The notes beneath the pieces were generated by a model. It ran no database searches and was not told where the DNA came from. It saw only the letters and a program-made list of their open reading frames with translations. This document shows positions 1 through 9,137 of a stretch of DNA of 34,211 nt, piece by piece (the first letter of the stretch is position 1; each line of letters begins with the position of its first letter). The position numbers were made by a program, and so were the translations under genes. The stretch comes from an uncultured Azospirillum sp. (lineage in GTDB: Bacteria; Pseudomonadota; Alphaproteobacteria; Azospirillales; Azospirillaceae). The stretch is from the NCBI RefSeq assembly GCF_946480385.1, contig NZ_CAMLJP010000071.1, forward strand, positions 1 through 34,211, written 5' to 3'.

Positions 1-351
1 CCCGCTGACACTCCTACTTTGCGCCAACTCCTGACACTTCTAAACAGTCGCAACAAACGCGGCCGAAGTCGGGAAGAGGCCCTATAACGTTTGGGGGCGG
101 CGGATAGTCATAATGACGCACACAGCGCCCTCCGCCGGATGGCCTTAACCCAAATTGGGTAGGACCTGGAATAGCAGAAAATGAGAGTTCCCCCGTAAGG
201 ATCTGTCAACCACACTGCGGTATGGTTGGTCTGCCAAGCAGTGCGGATCGGAACCAATCCCCGGGAGTGGGGGAGCGGTCCGCAGCCGGCGGAAACGAAC
301 AAAACGGGCAAGAAGCCCGATCTGACGCACTTTCCGGGGAGCAGGACGCAT
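1..351. other. Non-coding region upstream of the first chemoreceptor
   Basis: I see no convincing gene in this stretch. It is less GC-rich than the coding DNA that follows, as expected for a leader or promoter region. Two short inverted repeats stand out: ACCCAA-A-TTGGGT at 148-160, and CAACCA/TGGTTG with a 10-nt spacer at 207-228. Either could be an operator or a leader hairpin for the chemoreceptor gene, but nothing links them to a known regulator. The left edge may hold the end or flank of a gene lying outside the window. Confidence 0.5.
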
Positions 352-2988
352 ATGACGATGGACGCGCGCGACGACACCATGATGCCGGACCGCCAGGACG
401 GCACCCCACGCAGCAGACGGATGGGCGTACGCGGTAAGCTTCTGCTCGCCTTCGCCGGCATGGCCGGCATGACGGTCGCCGCCAGCATGGTCGGACTGAC
501 GTCCTTCTCGGCGGTGGAACGGCCGCTGACGCAGATCGTTGGCACCGGCCTGCCGGAGATGGAGCTGGCGAAGCGCCTGTCCGGTGAAAGCAGCGGCATC
601 GCCGCCGCCGCTCCGGTGTTGGCCGCAGCGGAAAGCCAGAGCGAGCGCGAGCGCGTCTATGGCGAGATCATGGGCAATGGCAAGGCACTGGGCGCCCTGG
701 TGGAGGAACTGGCCTCCCACCGGTCCGGCGACCCCCGGATCGGCGAACTTCGCAGCAAGACCGAAGGGCTGATCGCCACGCTGGAGCACGGCAACGCCGC
801 GGCCAACCAGCGCCTGTCCGTCCGCGGCACGCGCGAGGCGATGGCCGTCGATCTGGCAAAATCCTACGATGCCTTCCTTTCCAATCTTGCCCCGCTGACC
901 GAGCGGGCCGGCGCCACCCTGCGCAGTAAGGGCGAGACGCTGGACAACAGCACCGAGCGCGACATGAACGCGCTGGGCGACGCCGTCCGTTCCCTGATCA
1001 CCATGTATGAAGTGCGCGGCGACCTGGGCGTGGCGTCGGAGTCCCTGACCCGCGCCGGGAGTGCGGAGACCGCCTTCGCCGTCACCCAGCATCAGCAGAG
1101 CTATCTGGAAGCGGCCGCCCGCATCGTCAGCGCCACCGCGCAGATCGGCAACCGCCTGAACAAGGAGGCATCCGACGGGCTGGACGCCTTCTTCCAACTG
1201 GGCGACGGCGCGAACGGCGTCTTCGACATGCGCCGCAAGTTTCTGGAGCTGCCGGTCGACAGCGTCGAGCGCGACGCCCTGCGTCAGAAGATCGGGAAGG
1301 TCCTGACCGAGGCCGCGCGCCAGCAGGCGTCCCTGCTGGAGCAGATGGAATCGCCGTTGATGCGGCTGAAGGCGGAAATCAAACTGTCGAGCGTCAACGT
1401 CCGCTCGCAGACCCGCGATTCCATGCAGGATCTGCTGGGGGACGGGCTGGCCCGCTTCCGCAGCTATCTGGAACTGTCGACCTACGCCGCCGCCACCGTC
1501 GGCGCGCTGAACGAGGCGACGCAGGCGCCCAATGCCGAACGGCTGACGATGCTGGAAACCCGCTTCACCACCGCCGCCAAAGCGATGGAGGAGCGACTGA
1601 AGGCGCTCCAGACCAGCGGCGACGACGGGCTGCCGAAGCTGGTGAAGAGCGCCGAGGTCCTGGCCGGCTTCGGCAAGGGCGACAACAGCCTGTTCAAACT
1701 GCGCCGCTCCGAACTCGCCGCTGCTGAGGAGAACGAGAAGGTCCTGGCGGAGAATCGCCAGATCGCCCGGCAGTTCGCCGGCATGGTCGACGACCAGATC
1801 TCGGCGATGAAGCAGGAGGCGGACACCGCCGCCGCGGGGGCGACAGATGCGTTGTCGGCCGGCCGCAAGATGCTGATCCTGTTTGCGGTCGCCAGCCTGA
1901 TCGGCGCCGCCGCGCTGGCGTGGTTCGTCGTGGGCCGCAACATCGTCGCGCGCATCAGCCAGCTGTCCGACGCCATGCGGGCAATCGCCGCCGGCAACCT
2001 GAACGCGCCGATTCCCAAAGCCGGCTCCGATGAGATCGGCGACATGACCCGCGCCCTGATGGTCTTCCGCGACACCGCCAACGAGGCGAGCGCGGCCAAT
2101 GCCCGTGCCGAAGCCGAACGAAGCCGTGCCGCCGGCGAGCGCCGTCGCGCCATGGTAGAGATGGCGGAGAATTTCGAAAGCAGCGTGCGCGGCGTGCTCG
2201 ACCGCGTTGCCCGTGCCGCCGGCGAAATGCAGGACATGGCCCAGCGCATGACCCGCAACGCCGAGGCCACCACCGGCGAGGCGGCCACCGCGGCCAGCAC
2301 CTCCCAGCAGGCCGAAGGCAGCGTCAAGGCGGTGGCCGCCGCGACGGAGGAACTGTCGGCCTCCATCCAGGAGATCGGCAGCCAGGTCCACGCCTCCAGC
2401 CAGATCGCCCGCAAGGCGGCGACCGAGGCCGAACGCACCGACCGCACGGTGGAGGGGCTGTCGCAGTCCGCCAACAAGATCGGCGAGGTGGTGCAGCTGA
2501 TCAACGACATCGCCAGCCAGACCAATCTGCTGGCGCTGAACGCCACCATCGAGGCCGCCCGCGCCGGAGAGGCCGGCAAGGGCTTCGCCGTCGTGGCGAG
2601 CGAGGTGAAGAGCCTGGCCAATCAGACCGGCAAGGCGACGGAGGAGATCTCCAGCCAGATCCAGGCGATGCAGTCGGTGACCCAGGAGGCGGTGGACGCC
2701 ATCCGCTCCATCGCCGGCACCATCCGCGAGATCAACGAGATCGCCGCCACGGTCGCCGCGGCGGTCGAGCAGCAGAGCGCCGCCACCCGCGAGATCGCCC
2801 GCAATGTGGGCGAGGCCGCCGACGGCACCCAGCATGTCCGCCGCAACATCGACAGCGTCGCCCGCGCCGCCGCGGAATCCGGCGAGTCCGCCACCCGCGT
2901 GCTGACCGCCTCCTCCACCGTCGCCGACGAGGTGCGGTCGCTGGGGTCCCAGGTCGACAGTCTGGTCAACCGCATGCGGGCCGGCTGA
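352..2988 (+). CDS. Methyl-accepting chemotaxis protein with large periplasmic helical sensor
   Basis: This is an 878-residue transmembrane chemoreceptor that would signal to CheA/CheW. A first membrane segment lies at about residues 29-50, followed by an unusually long (about 455 residues), mostly helical periplasmic region. The second membrane segment is at about 506-525, then a HAMP domain and a cytoplasmic signalling domain. The signalling tip, around residues 720-756, carries the conserved [16 protein letters not shown] core. The sensor holds two related motifs, GVFDMRR near residue 290 and NSLFKLRRSEL near 445, resembling helical bimodular/TorS-type sensors. I chose the ATG at 352 because GGGGAGCAGGA precedes it; the frame is open further upstream. 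There is no C-terminal NWETF-type CheR-docking pentapeptide. The ligand cannot be told from sequence. The gene stands alone and ends at a strong terminator. Confidence 0.93.
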   Translation: MTMDARDDTMMPDRQDGTPRSRRMGVRGKLLLAFAGMAGMTVAASMVGLTSFSAVERPLTQIVGTGLPEMELAKRLSGESSGIAAAAPVLAAAESQSERERVYGEIMGNGKALGALVEELASHRSGDPRIGELRSKTEGLIATLEHGNAAANQRLSVRGTREAMAVDLAKSYDAFLSNLAPLTERAGATLRSKGETLDNSTERDMNALGDAVRSLITMYEVRGDLGVASESLTRAGSAETAFAVTQHQQSYLEAAARIVSATAQIGNRLNKEASDGLDAFFQLGDGANGVFDMRRKFLELPVDSVERDALRQKIGKVLTEAARQQASLLEQMESPLMRLKAEIKLSSVNVRSQTRDSMQDLLGDGLARFRSYLELSTYAAATVGALNEATQAPNAERLTMLETRFTTAAKAMEERLKALQTSGDDGLPKLVKSAEVLAGFGKGDNSLFKLRRSELAAAEENEKVLAENRQIARQFAGMVDDQISAMKQEADTAAAGATDALSAGRKMLILFAVASLIGAAALAWFVVGRNIVARISQLSDAMRAIAAGNLNAPIPKAGSDEIGDMTRALMVFRDTANEASAANARAEAERSRAAGERRRAMVEMAENFESSVRGVLDRVARAAGEMQDMAQRMTRNAEATTGEAATAASTSQQAEGSVKAVAAATEELSASIQEIGSQVHASSQIARKAATEAERTDRTVEGLSQSANKIGEVVQLINDIASQTNLLALNATIEAARAGEAGKGFAVVASEVKSLANQTGKATEEISSQIQAMQSVTQEAVDAIRSIAGTIREINEIAATVAAAVEQQSAATREIARNVGEAADGTQHVRRNIDSVARAAAESGESATRVLTASSTVADEVRSLGSQVDSLVNRMRAG

Positions 2989-3018
2989 CCCGTCCGCAAA
3001 AGCGAAGTCTGCAAAAAG

Positions 3019-3056
3019 AAAGCCCCTCTTCCTTCACCGGAGAGGGGCTTTTTCTT
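3019..3056. terminator. Bidirectional rho-independent terminator
   Basis: An 11-bp stem, AAAGCCCCTCT (3019-3029) pairing with AGAGGGGCTTT (3041-3051), has T-rich tracts on both sides: TTTTTCTTT on the plus strand and TTTCTTTTT on the minus strand. It lies between the convergent chemoreceptor gene and the small minus-strand gene, so it probably terminates both. Confidence 0.88.
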
Positions 3057-3071
3057 TGCGGAAACCGTCGC

Positions 3072-3260
3072 TCAGCGGCGCCGAGGCTCCACCGTGATCG
3101 GACGCCAGATCACCGCGGCGCCGGCACCGGCACCGCAGGCACCGCCGCAGAATTCCTCATGTGTGTCGGTGGCGCCGCCCTGGGTGCTGGCGGAAGTGCC
3201 GGTGGTCGCCCGCGCCTGTTGCTGCTGGGCCATCTGCTGCTGTTGGGATTGAGTGGTCAT
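3072..3260 (-). CDS. Small Gln-rich / Gly-Cys protein of unknown function
   Basis: A 62-residue protein that I do not recognise. Its N-terminal third is rich in glutamine (QQQQMAQQQQ) and is followed by a Thr/Ser/Gly stretch. The C-terminal part contains EEFCGGACGAGAGAAV and ends in a basic RRR tail. The start is well supported: GAGAGGAGAAATGGT lies directly upstream of the ATG. Codon third positions are strongly G/C, as in neighbouring genes, and the gene ends at its own terminator. It has no obvious signal peptide or membrane segment. The leader-like N-terminus and compact Gly/Cys C-terminus superficially resemble a precursor of a ribosomally made, modified peptide, but no maturation enzyme is nearby. 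A small metal-binding or structural protein is equally possible. Confidence 0.7.
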   Translation of the reverse strand: MTTQSQQQQMAQQQQARATTGTSASTQGGATDTHEEFCGGACGAGAGAAVIWRPITVEPRRR

Positions 3261-3447
3261 ACCATTTCTCCTCTCGGGGAGGCATGAGGTATCAAAATAC
3301 TCAGAGGCGATCAACTGGGATTTTCGGCCAATAACTCGTAACTTATTTTGGCCGGGCACCCGATAACCGCCGCTTGTTTTTCGATGCCGAAGAGTTGTCC
3401 GTGCGCCGCACAAGAAAAGAGCAAGACGGACCAACCCCTTCGTCTGC

Positions 3448-3489
3448 AAACAAAATGCGCCCTTCCCCGCGGTGGGAGAAGGGCGCATT
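3448..3489 (-). terminator. Rho-independent terminator of ppc
   Basis: A 12-bp perfect stem, AATGCGCCCTTC (3454-3465) with GAAGGGCGCATT (3478-3489) and a 12-nt loop, is followed on the minus strand by TTTTGTTTG. It lies about 55 bp past the ppc stop codon and separates ppc from the small gene at 3072-3260. Confidence 0.85.
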
Positions 3490-3542
3490 CGTGGGCACCG
3501 GTGCGGCGGAAAGCCGCTCCGGTGTTGCGGCGCGGAAGGCCG

Positions 3543-6314
3543 TCAGCCGCTGTTGCGCAGACCGGCGGCGATGCCGTTGATGGTCAGATGGATGCCGCGG
3601 GCGATCTGCTCGCCGCTGTCGCTGGTGCGGTGGCGCTTCAGCAGTTCGACCTGGACATGGTTCAGCGGGTCCAGATAGGGGAAGCGGTTGCGGATCGACC
3701 GCGCCAGCAGCGGGTTGTTTTCCAGCAGGGCCGACTGCCCGGTGATCGCCAGCAGGGCGTCGATGCTGTCCTGCCACTCCGCCCGGATGCGGGAGAAGAT
3801 GGCATCGCGCAACGCCGGATCCGACACCAGCCCGGCATAGCGCGACGCGATGGCGATGTTCGACTTGGACAGCACCATGTCCATGTTGGACAGCAGCGTG
3901 CTGAAGAAGCCCCAGTCGCGGTGCATGGCGCGCAGCCGTTCCATCCCGTCGGGATGCTGGGCCAGATAGGCCTTCACCGCCGACCCGAAGCCGTACCAGC
4001 CCGGCAGCATCAGGCGGCATTGCGCCCAGCTGAACACCCAGGGAATGGCGCGCAGATCCTCGATGCTGGTCGACTTCTTGCGCGACGCCGGACGGCTGCC
4101 GATGTTGAGGTTGGCGATCTCGCCGATCACCGTCGACTCCCAGAAATACTTCTCGAAGCCCTCGGTGTCGTAAACCAGCCCGCGGTAGGCCTTGAAGGCG
4201 TGCTCCGACAGTTCTTCCATGGTCTGGAGGAAGAGGTCGGTGCAGGGCGCGGCCGATTCCGGGTGCAGCAGCGTGGCTTCCAGGGTCGCCGCCGCCAGGG
4301 TTTCCAGGTTGCGGCGGCCGACTTCCGGGTTGGAATATTTGCCGGCGATGACCTCGCCCTGTTCGGTGATGCGGATGGCGCCCTGCACGGCGCCGGCCGG
4401 TTGGGCCAGGATCGCCTGATAGCTGGGGCCGCCGCCGCGGCCGACCGAGCCGCCGCGGCCGTGGAACAGCCGCAGCCGCACGCCATGCTTGGCGAACACT
4501 TCGACCAGTGCGATCTCGGCCTTGTACAGCTCCCAGCCGGAGGTGAGGAAGCCGCCGTCCTTGTTGCTGTCCGAATAGCCGAGCATCACCTCCTGAAGGT
4601 TGCCGCGGCTTTCCAGGAAGCGCCGGTAGGTCGGGATCGACAGCAGCCGGTCCATGGTGGCGGCGCAGTTGCGCAGGTCGCCGATGGTCTCGAACAGCGG
4701 CGCGATGTTCAGGTCCAGCGCCTTTTCCTTCGGACGCAGCAGGCCGGCTTCCTTCAGCAGGACGGCGACCTCCAGGATGTCCGACACGCCGTCGGTCTTG
4801 GAGATGACGCAGTTCACCACCGCATCGGCGCCGAAGCGGGCGCGGGCATCGGCGGCGGTGCGCAGGATATCCAGCTCGGACCCGGTCTCCTCCGAATAAT
4901 CGGCGTAGCGCGAGGCCAGCGGGCGGTTGGTCTCCAGCTCCCGCACCAGCAGCTCGATCCGTTCGTCCTCCGACAGCGCCTTGTAATCGACGTCGGCGTC
5001 GGCGAAGGACAGCAGTTCCGCCACCGTGCGCTCATGCACGTCGGAGTTCTGGCGCAGGTCGATGCTGGCCAGATGGAAGCCGAACAGGTCCACCGCGCGC
5101 CGCAGGTGGCGCAGCCTGCCCTTGGCGAGAGCGGCCGAACCGTTGACGGTCAGCGAGCGGTCGATGATGTCGAGGTCGGCGCGGAACTCCGCCGGGGTCA
5201 GGTAAGGCGGTGCGTCGCCCACGGCGTGGCGCGGCGCCTCCAGCCCGTCCAGCGTCCGCAACGTCGCGGCGACCCGTGCATAGAGGCCGGAAATGGCGCG
5301 GCGGTACGGTTCCAGCTTGCGGTGCGGCGAGGGATCGGGCGAGCGTTCGGCAAGCTGGCGCAGCGGCTCCGACACGTCGATGACGCGGGTGCTCAGCGAC
5401 AGCTCCGACCCCAGCGTGTGCAGTTCGTCCAGATAGAACTGCAGGGCGCGGGTGCTCTGCATCCGCATCGCCTGCCGCAGCACCGGCGCGGTGACGAAGG
5501 GGTTGCCGTCACGGTCGCCGCCGATCCAGCTGCCCATGCGAAGGAAGGACGGCAGTTCCGTCGTCGCCCAGCAGGGGTCGGTCTTGCGCAGATGGTCTTC
5601 CAGCTGGGCGTAAAAACGCGGCATCTCGCGCAGGAAGGTGTAGTCGTAGAAGGTCAGGCCGTTCGCCACCTCGTCCGTCACCGCCAGCTTGGTGGCGCGC
5701 AGGATCGCGGTCTGCCACAGGGTCAGCACGGCGCGCTGGAGCGATTCGAGGTTGGTCTCCTCCTCCTCCGGCGTCATTGGCCCATGGTCGCGCTCAGCCA
5801 GCAGCTTGGCGACCGCCATCTGCACGGTCAGGATGCTCTTGCGCTGCACCTCGGTCGGATGGGCGGTCAGCACCGGGCTGACCAGCGCGCCGTCGAAGAA
5901 CTCCTTCAGCTGCTGGGTGGTGATGCCGGCCTTCGCCGCCTCGTCCAGCGCATGGGCCATGGTGCCCTCGCGCGGGGCCGACCCGGCAAGGGCATGGGCG
6001 CGGGTGCGGCGGATGTGATGCTGGTCCTCGGCGATGTTGGCGAGGTGCGAGAAGAAGCTGTAGGCCCGCACCACCCGCGCCGTCTGCGGCGGCGACAGGC
6101 TGTTCAGGATCGCCTCCAGCTCCTTGCGGGCGCCCTGGTCCTCTTCACGGTGGAAGCGGATGGAGGTCTGGCGGATCCGCTCGACGATGTCGAACACCGC
6201 CTCCCCCTCCTGGCTGCGGACGGTGTCGCCCAGGATGCGCCCCAGCAGGCGGATGTCTTCGCGGAGCGGCTGGTCCTTCGTCTCGGAACTTTCCTGCAGC
6301 AGGATGGCGGACAT
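3543..6314 (-). CDS. ppc: Phosphoenolpyruvate carboxylase
   Basis: This cytosolic enzyme carboxylates phosphoenolpyruvate with bicarbonate to give oxaloacetate, replenishing the TCA cycle. The 923-residue length fits the bacterial family (E. coli about 883). Family signatures are present: [13 protein letters not shown] with the catalytic His near residue 152, [13 protein letters not shown] in the middle, and the glycine-rich [13 protein letters not shown] loop. The C-terminus ends in GLRNSG, like the conserved RNTG-type end of the family. I chose the ATG at 6314, preceded by AGGAAA with a 9-nt spacer; the open frame extends 30 codons further without a better start. It is monocistronic, with its own terminator, and divergent from the GntR gene. 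Confidence 0.97.
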   Translation of the reverse strand: MSAILLQESSETKDQPLREDIRLLGRILGDTVRSQEGEAVFDIVERIRQTSIRFHREEDQGARKELEAILNSLSPPQTARVVRAYSFFSHLANIAEDQHHIRRTRAHALAGSAPREGTMAHALDEAAKAGITTQQLKEFFDGALVSPVLTAHPTEVQRKSILTVQMAVAKLLAERDHGPMTPEEEETNLESLQRAVLTLWQTAILRATKLAVTDEVANGLTFYDYTFLREMPRFYAQLEDHLRKTDPCWATTELPSFLRMGSWIGGDRDGNPFVTAPVLRQAMRMQSTRALQFYLDELHTLGSELSLSTRVIDVSEPLRQLAERSPDPSPHRKLEPYRRAISGLYARVAATLRTLDGLEAPRHAVGDAPPYLTPAEFRADLDIIDRSLTVNGSAALAKGRLRHLRRAVDLFGFHLASIDLRQNSDVHERTVAELLSFADADVDYKALSEDERIELLVRELETNRPLASRYADYSEETGSELDILRTAADARARFGADAVVNCVISKTDGVSDILEVAVLLKEAGLLRPKEKALDLNIAPLFETIGDLRNCAATMDRLLSIPTYRRFLESRGNLQEVMLGYSDSNKDGGFLTSGWELYKAEIALVEVFAKHGVRLRLFHGRGGSVGRGGGPSYQAILAQPAGAVQGAIRITEQGEVIAGKYSNPEVGRRNLETLAAATLEATLLHPESAAPCTDLFLQTMEELSEHAFKAYRGLVYDTEGFEKYFWESTVIGEIANLNIGSRPASRKKSTSIEDLRAIPWVFSWAQCRLMLPGWYGFGSAVKAYLAQHPDGMERLRAMHRDWGFFSTLLSNMDMVLSKSNIAIASRYAGLVSDPALRDAIFSRIRAEWQDSIDALLAITGQSALLENNPLLARSIRNRFPYLDPLNHVQVELLKRHRTSDSGEQIARGIHLTINGIAAGLRNSG

Positions 6315-6507
6315 GGGCGACGGTTTCCTGGTCGAGGATGGACGGATACGGGTCGATGCGCGAACGGGGATGGTCAAAGTTCGGGCAGGAGTATGCTCCT
6401 GCACGCGAAGTGGTCAGACCATCGGCGACAGCATGCCGATTCTGTCAGAAGTTTCAACCGTCCGTGTGCTGGTGCGAAATGATTTCCATAATTCGCAGCG
6501 CTGAGAA

Positions 6508-6521
6508 ATGCGACGTCGCAT
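6508..6521. promoter_or_regulatory. 14-bp perfect palindrome in the ppc/uxuR intergenic region
   Basis: ATGCGACGTCGCAT is a perfect palindrome lying between the divergent ppc and GntR genes, about 190 bp from the ppc start and 130 bp from the GntR start. An 8-bp palindrome (CAGCGCTG) lies just beside it. The position suits an operator, but I cannot assign a regulator. Confidence 0.4.
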
Positions 6522-6543
6522 AACGCTGACGAGAACCGCGGGC

Positions 6544-6572
6544 TTGCTTCCCAACTAGTATGGTAGTATCCT
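6544..6572 (+). promoter_or_regulatory. Predicted uxuR promoter with overlapping GntR-type operator
   Basis: A TTGCTT -35 box (6544-6549) and a TATCCT -10 box (6567-6572) are spaced by 17 bp. The core CTAGTATGGTAGTATC (6555-6570) overlaps the -10 box. It shares the 11-bp core TATGGTAGTAT, in opposite orientation, with the site upstream of uxuB. This suggests that the GntR/FCD protein represses its own gene. The two operator halves match only imperfectly. Confidence 0.6.
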
Positions 6573-6639
6573 TGGGAAATTGTTGCTGCCTGTCCACGCT
6601 CCGACCGCAGGGGCGGGAGGGCTTCAGGGTGGAAAAGCG

Positions 6640-7398
6640 ATGCTGACCAAGATCGACGTGGACTCCGGCGAGCCGATCGCACGGCGCGTGTACCGGGTGC
6701 TCCGCCAAGCCATCGTGACGATGCAGTTCCGCCCGGGTCAAGCCCTGTCCGAGCAGGAGATCGCCGACCAGCTCGGCGTCAGCCGCCAGCCGGTGCGCGA
6801 AGCCTTCATCAAGCTGAGCGAGTCGGGACTGCTGACCATCCGGCCGCAACGCGGGACTTTCGTCGTCAAGATCTCGGTCAAGCAGGTGCTCGATGCCCGC
6901 TTCGTGCGCGAGGCGGTGGAAACCGCCGTGGTGCGCAAGGCCTGCGAAACCATCACGCCGGCCGGCATCGCCGAGCTGCGCGACAATTTGAAGGCCCAGT
7001 GGGACATCGCCGACGAGGCGGTCCCGGTGCGCTTCCTGGAACTGGACGAAGCCTTCCACAGGACCATCGCCATCGGGGCGGAGTGCGAGTATGCATGGCG
7101 CATCGTCGAGGAGACGAAGGCCCAGATGGACCGCGTGCGCTATCTCAGCGTTCCTTACGCCACGCCGATCCGCCGGCTGATCTCGCAGCATCAGGCGGTG
7201 GTGGAGGCCATCGTCGCCCGCGACCCCGTGAAGGCGGAGGCGGCGATGGGGCTGCATCTGCGCGAGATTCTGACCTCGCTGCCCGAACTGGAGGGCAAGT
7301 TCCCCGACCTGTTCACCCTGGATGACGCCTCCCCTCCGCCGCCCCAGAAGGCCGCCTCCCGAAATGCCGGCCGAGCGAGGGTTGCCGGAGTGCGCTGA
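6640..7398 (+). CDS. GntR-family (FadR/FCD subfamily) transcriptional regulator, UxuR-like
   Basis: A 252-residue regulator. The N-terminal winged helix-turn-helix (about residues 10-75) contains LSEQEIADQLGVSRQPVREA, the classic GntR recognition pattern. The C-terminal all-helical FCD domain (about 85-225) has the acidic and histidine positions that bind a metal and a carboxylate effector (ELDEAFHRTIA, then ISQHQAVVEAI). The tail after about 230 is Pro/Ala/Arg-rich and probably disordered. Start at ATG 6640 after AGGGTGGAAAA. It heads the uronate cluster, and a shared operator motif lies in front of both this gene and uxuB. It is therefore most likely a repressor relieved by a sugar acid such as mannonate or fructuronate; the effector is inferred. 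Confidence 0.88.
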   Translation: MLTKIDVDSGEPIARRVYRVLRQAIVTMQFRPGQALSEQEIADQLGVSRQPVREAFIKLSESGLLTIRPQRGTFVVKISVKQVLDARFVREAVETAVVRKACETITPAGIAELRDNLKAQWDIADEAVPVRFLELDEAFHRTIAIGAECEYAWRIVEETKAQMDRVRYLSVPYATPIRRLISQHQAVVEAIVARDPVKAEAAMGLHLREILTSLPELEGKFPDLFTLDDASPPPPQKAASRNAGRARVAGVR

Positions 7399-7503
7399 TC
7401 GGCGCAGTTTTCAGGAGAACGGCGAAGGGCGGTCTTGCGTGGTTCGTCCCTCTCCACAGTCGGCACGGTTGGGGAAGTCAGTTCGTTCAGGGAACAATCC
7501 GGA

Positions 7504-7546
7504 TTGCCCATTCCCGACACTCGTGACATACTACCATACAAGAATG
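7504..7546 (+). promoter_or_regulatory. Predicted uxuB promoter with GntR-type operator
   Basis: TTGCCC (7504-7509), a 17-bp spacer and CATACT (7527-7532) form a plausible sigma-70 promoter 50 bp before the uxuB start. The -10 box lies inside CATACTACCATACAAGAATG (7527-7546). That sequence contains ATACTACCATA, the exact reverse complement of the core in front of the GntR gene. From memory it also resembles the ATACTTGTATACAAGTAT type of operator of GntR/UxuR-like proteins, with 16 of 20 positions agreeing over the 20-bp version. Confidence 0.6.
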
Positions 7547-7581
7547 TGAGCCCGCGGCTCGCCAGGAAGGAAACCGCTCTC

Positions 7582-9096
7582 ATGCAAACGCCCTCATCGT
7601 CCTCTTCTCCTTCCGGCGCCCCGTCGCGGCGCCTCGGCGCCTCGGCCCTGTCTACCCTGCCGGCGGCGGTCGCGCGGCCTGGTTATGACCGCAAGAACCT
7701 TGAGATCGGCATCGTCCATCTCGGCGTCGGCGCTTTCCAGCGCGCCCATCAGGCGGCCTACACCGACGCGCTGCTGGAGACGCAGTTCGGGGCGTGGGGC
7801 ATCGCCGGGGTCAGCCTGCGCAGCCCCGACACCCGTGACGCGCTGGAACCGCAGGATGGGCTCTACACCGTCGCCGTGCGCGACGCGGAGGGGGAGCGGC
7901 TGCGGGTGATCGGCTGCCTGCTGGAACTGCTGGTGGCGCATGAGGATCCGGAAGCGGTGTTGGAGCGGATGTGCCGCCCGACGGTGCGCATCGTCACCCT
8001 GACGGTGACGGAAAAGGGCTATTGCCACGATCCGGCGACCGGCACGCTGAACGAGGACCATCCCGACATCCGCCACGACCTGGACAACCCGGCCAAGCCG
8101 CGCACCGCCATCGGCTTTCTGGCCGAGGCGCTGGCCCGCCGCCGCGCCGCCGGTCTGCCGCCCTTCACCGTGCTGAGCTGCGACAACCTGCCGAGCAATG
8201 GCGACACCGTCGCCCGCATCCTGCGCCGCTTCGCCGAACTGCGCGGTGCCGATTTCGGCGCCTGGGTGGCGGAGACGGTCGCCTGCCCCAACAGCATGGT
8301 CGACCGCATCGTCCCCGCCACCACCGAGGCCGACCGTGCCCGCGTGTCGCAGTCGCTGGGCGTGCAGGATGCCTGGCCGGTGGTGACGGAGCCCTTCACC
8401 CAGTGGGTGGTCGAGGACCGCTTCCCCGCCGGCCGCCCGGCTTGGGAGACCGTGGGGGTGGAGCTGGTCGCCGACGTCCATCCCTATGAGACGATGAAGC
8501 TGCGGCTGCTGAACGGCAGCCACTCCACCATCGCCTATCTCGGCTATCTGGCGGGCTACGAGACGGTGTCGGACACCATGGCCGATCCCGCCTTCGCCAC
8601 GCTGGTGCGAAACCTGATGGACCAGGAGACGGGGCCGACGCTGCACATGCCGCCGGGCGCGGATATGGAGCAGTACAAGGACGCGCTGATCGCCCGCTTC
8701 CGCAATCCGGCGCTACGCCACCGCACCTGGCAGATCGCCATGGACGGCACGCAGAAGCTGCCGCAGCGCCTGCTGAACCCGATCCGCGACCGGCTTGCCG
8801 GCGGCGAAACCATCGACCGGCTGGCCTTGGCCGTCGCTGCCTGGATGCGTTACGTCGCCGGCACCGACGAGGCGGGCAAGCCCATCGACGTGCGCGACCC
8901 GTTGGCTGCGAAGCTGGCGGAAATCGCCGCATCCACCGCCGGCAACCCCGACCGGCTGGCCGAGGCTCTGTTCGGCCTGACCGCGGTGTTCGGTGACGAT
9001 CTGCCGCGTGACCCGCGCTTCACCGGGCCGGTCACCGCCACGCTCAAGCGCCTGTTCGCAGACGGTGCCCGCGCCGTGGTCGCCGCCACCGCCTGA
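7582..9096 (+). CDS. uxuB: Fructuronate reductase / mannitol dehydrogenase family protein
   Basis: A 504-residue long-chain polyol dehydrogenase predicted to reduce D-fructuronate to D-mannonate with NADH (or the reverse). The N-terminal Rossmann fold starts near residue 41 (IGIVHLGVGAFQRAHQAAY). The family signature NSMVDRIVP is at 237-245. The active-site stretch KLRLLNGSHS at 306-315 supplies the catalytic Lys306, Asn311 and His314. The chosen ATG follows AAGGAA; the frame is open about 49 codons further upstream, but that part covers the promoter and operator. The presence of uxuA in the same cluster favours fructuronate reductase over mannitol or arabinitol dehydrogenase, which share this fold. 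Confidence 0.9.
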   Translation: MQTPSSSSSPSGAPSRRLGASALSTLPAAVARPGYDRKNLEIGIVHLGVGAFQRAHQAAYTDALLETQFGAWGIAGVSLRSPDTRDALEPQDGLYTVAVRDAEGERLRVIGCLLELLVAHEDPEAVLERMCRPTVRIVTLTVTEKGYCHDPATGTLNEDHPDIRHDLDNPAKPRTAIGFLAEALARRRAAGLPPFTVLSCDNLPSNGDTVARILRRFAELRGADFGAWVAETVACPNSMVDRIVPATTEADRARVSQSLGVQDAWPVVTEPFTQWVVEDRFPAGRPAWETVGVELVADVHPYETMKLRLLNGSHSTIAYLGYLAGYETVSDTMADPAFATLVRNLMDQETGPTLHMPPGADMEQYKDALIARFRNPALRHRTWQIAMDGTQKLPQRLLNPIRDRLAGGETIDRLALAVAAWMRYVAGTDEAGKPIDVRDPLAAKLAEIAASTAGNPDRLAEALFGLTAVFGDDLPRDPRFTGPVTATLKRLFADGARAVVAATA

Positions 9097-9137
9097 CCCC
9101 GCTTCACAGCATCATCTTCTTTTAGGGAGTGTTCCCC

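Noticed and set aside
145..2835. Long minus-strand open frame (896 codons) opposite the first chemoreceptor
   Set aside because: Its translation is low-complexity Gly/Leu/Arg/His sequence typical of the antisense of a GC-rich gene. The plus strand encodes a clear chemoreceptor.
3072..3488. 138-codon extension of the small minus-strand gene
   Set aside because: The extra N-terminus runs back through the ppc terminator. The internal ATG at 3260 has a strong ribosome site.
3348..6482. Long plus-strand open frame (1044 codons) opposite ppc
   Set aside because: It is antisense to an unmistakable PEP carboxylase and has no recognisable domain or ribosome site.
7435..7581. N-terminal extension of UxuB by 49 codons
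   Set aside because: It would cover the predicted promoter and operator, and has no ribosome site. The ATG at 7582 follows AAGGAA and the Rossmann fold begins shortly after.
9129..9137. GTG start for the zinc dehydrogenase
   Set aside because: The AGGGAG ribosome site would overlap or abut this codon. The TTG at 9138 has ideal spacing and gives the usual family N-terminus.
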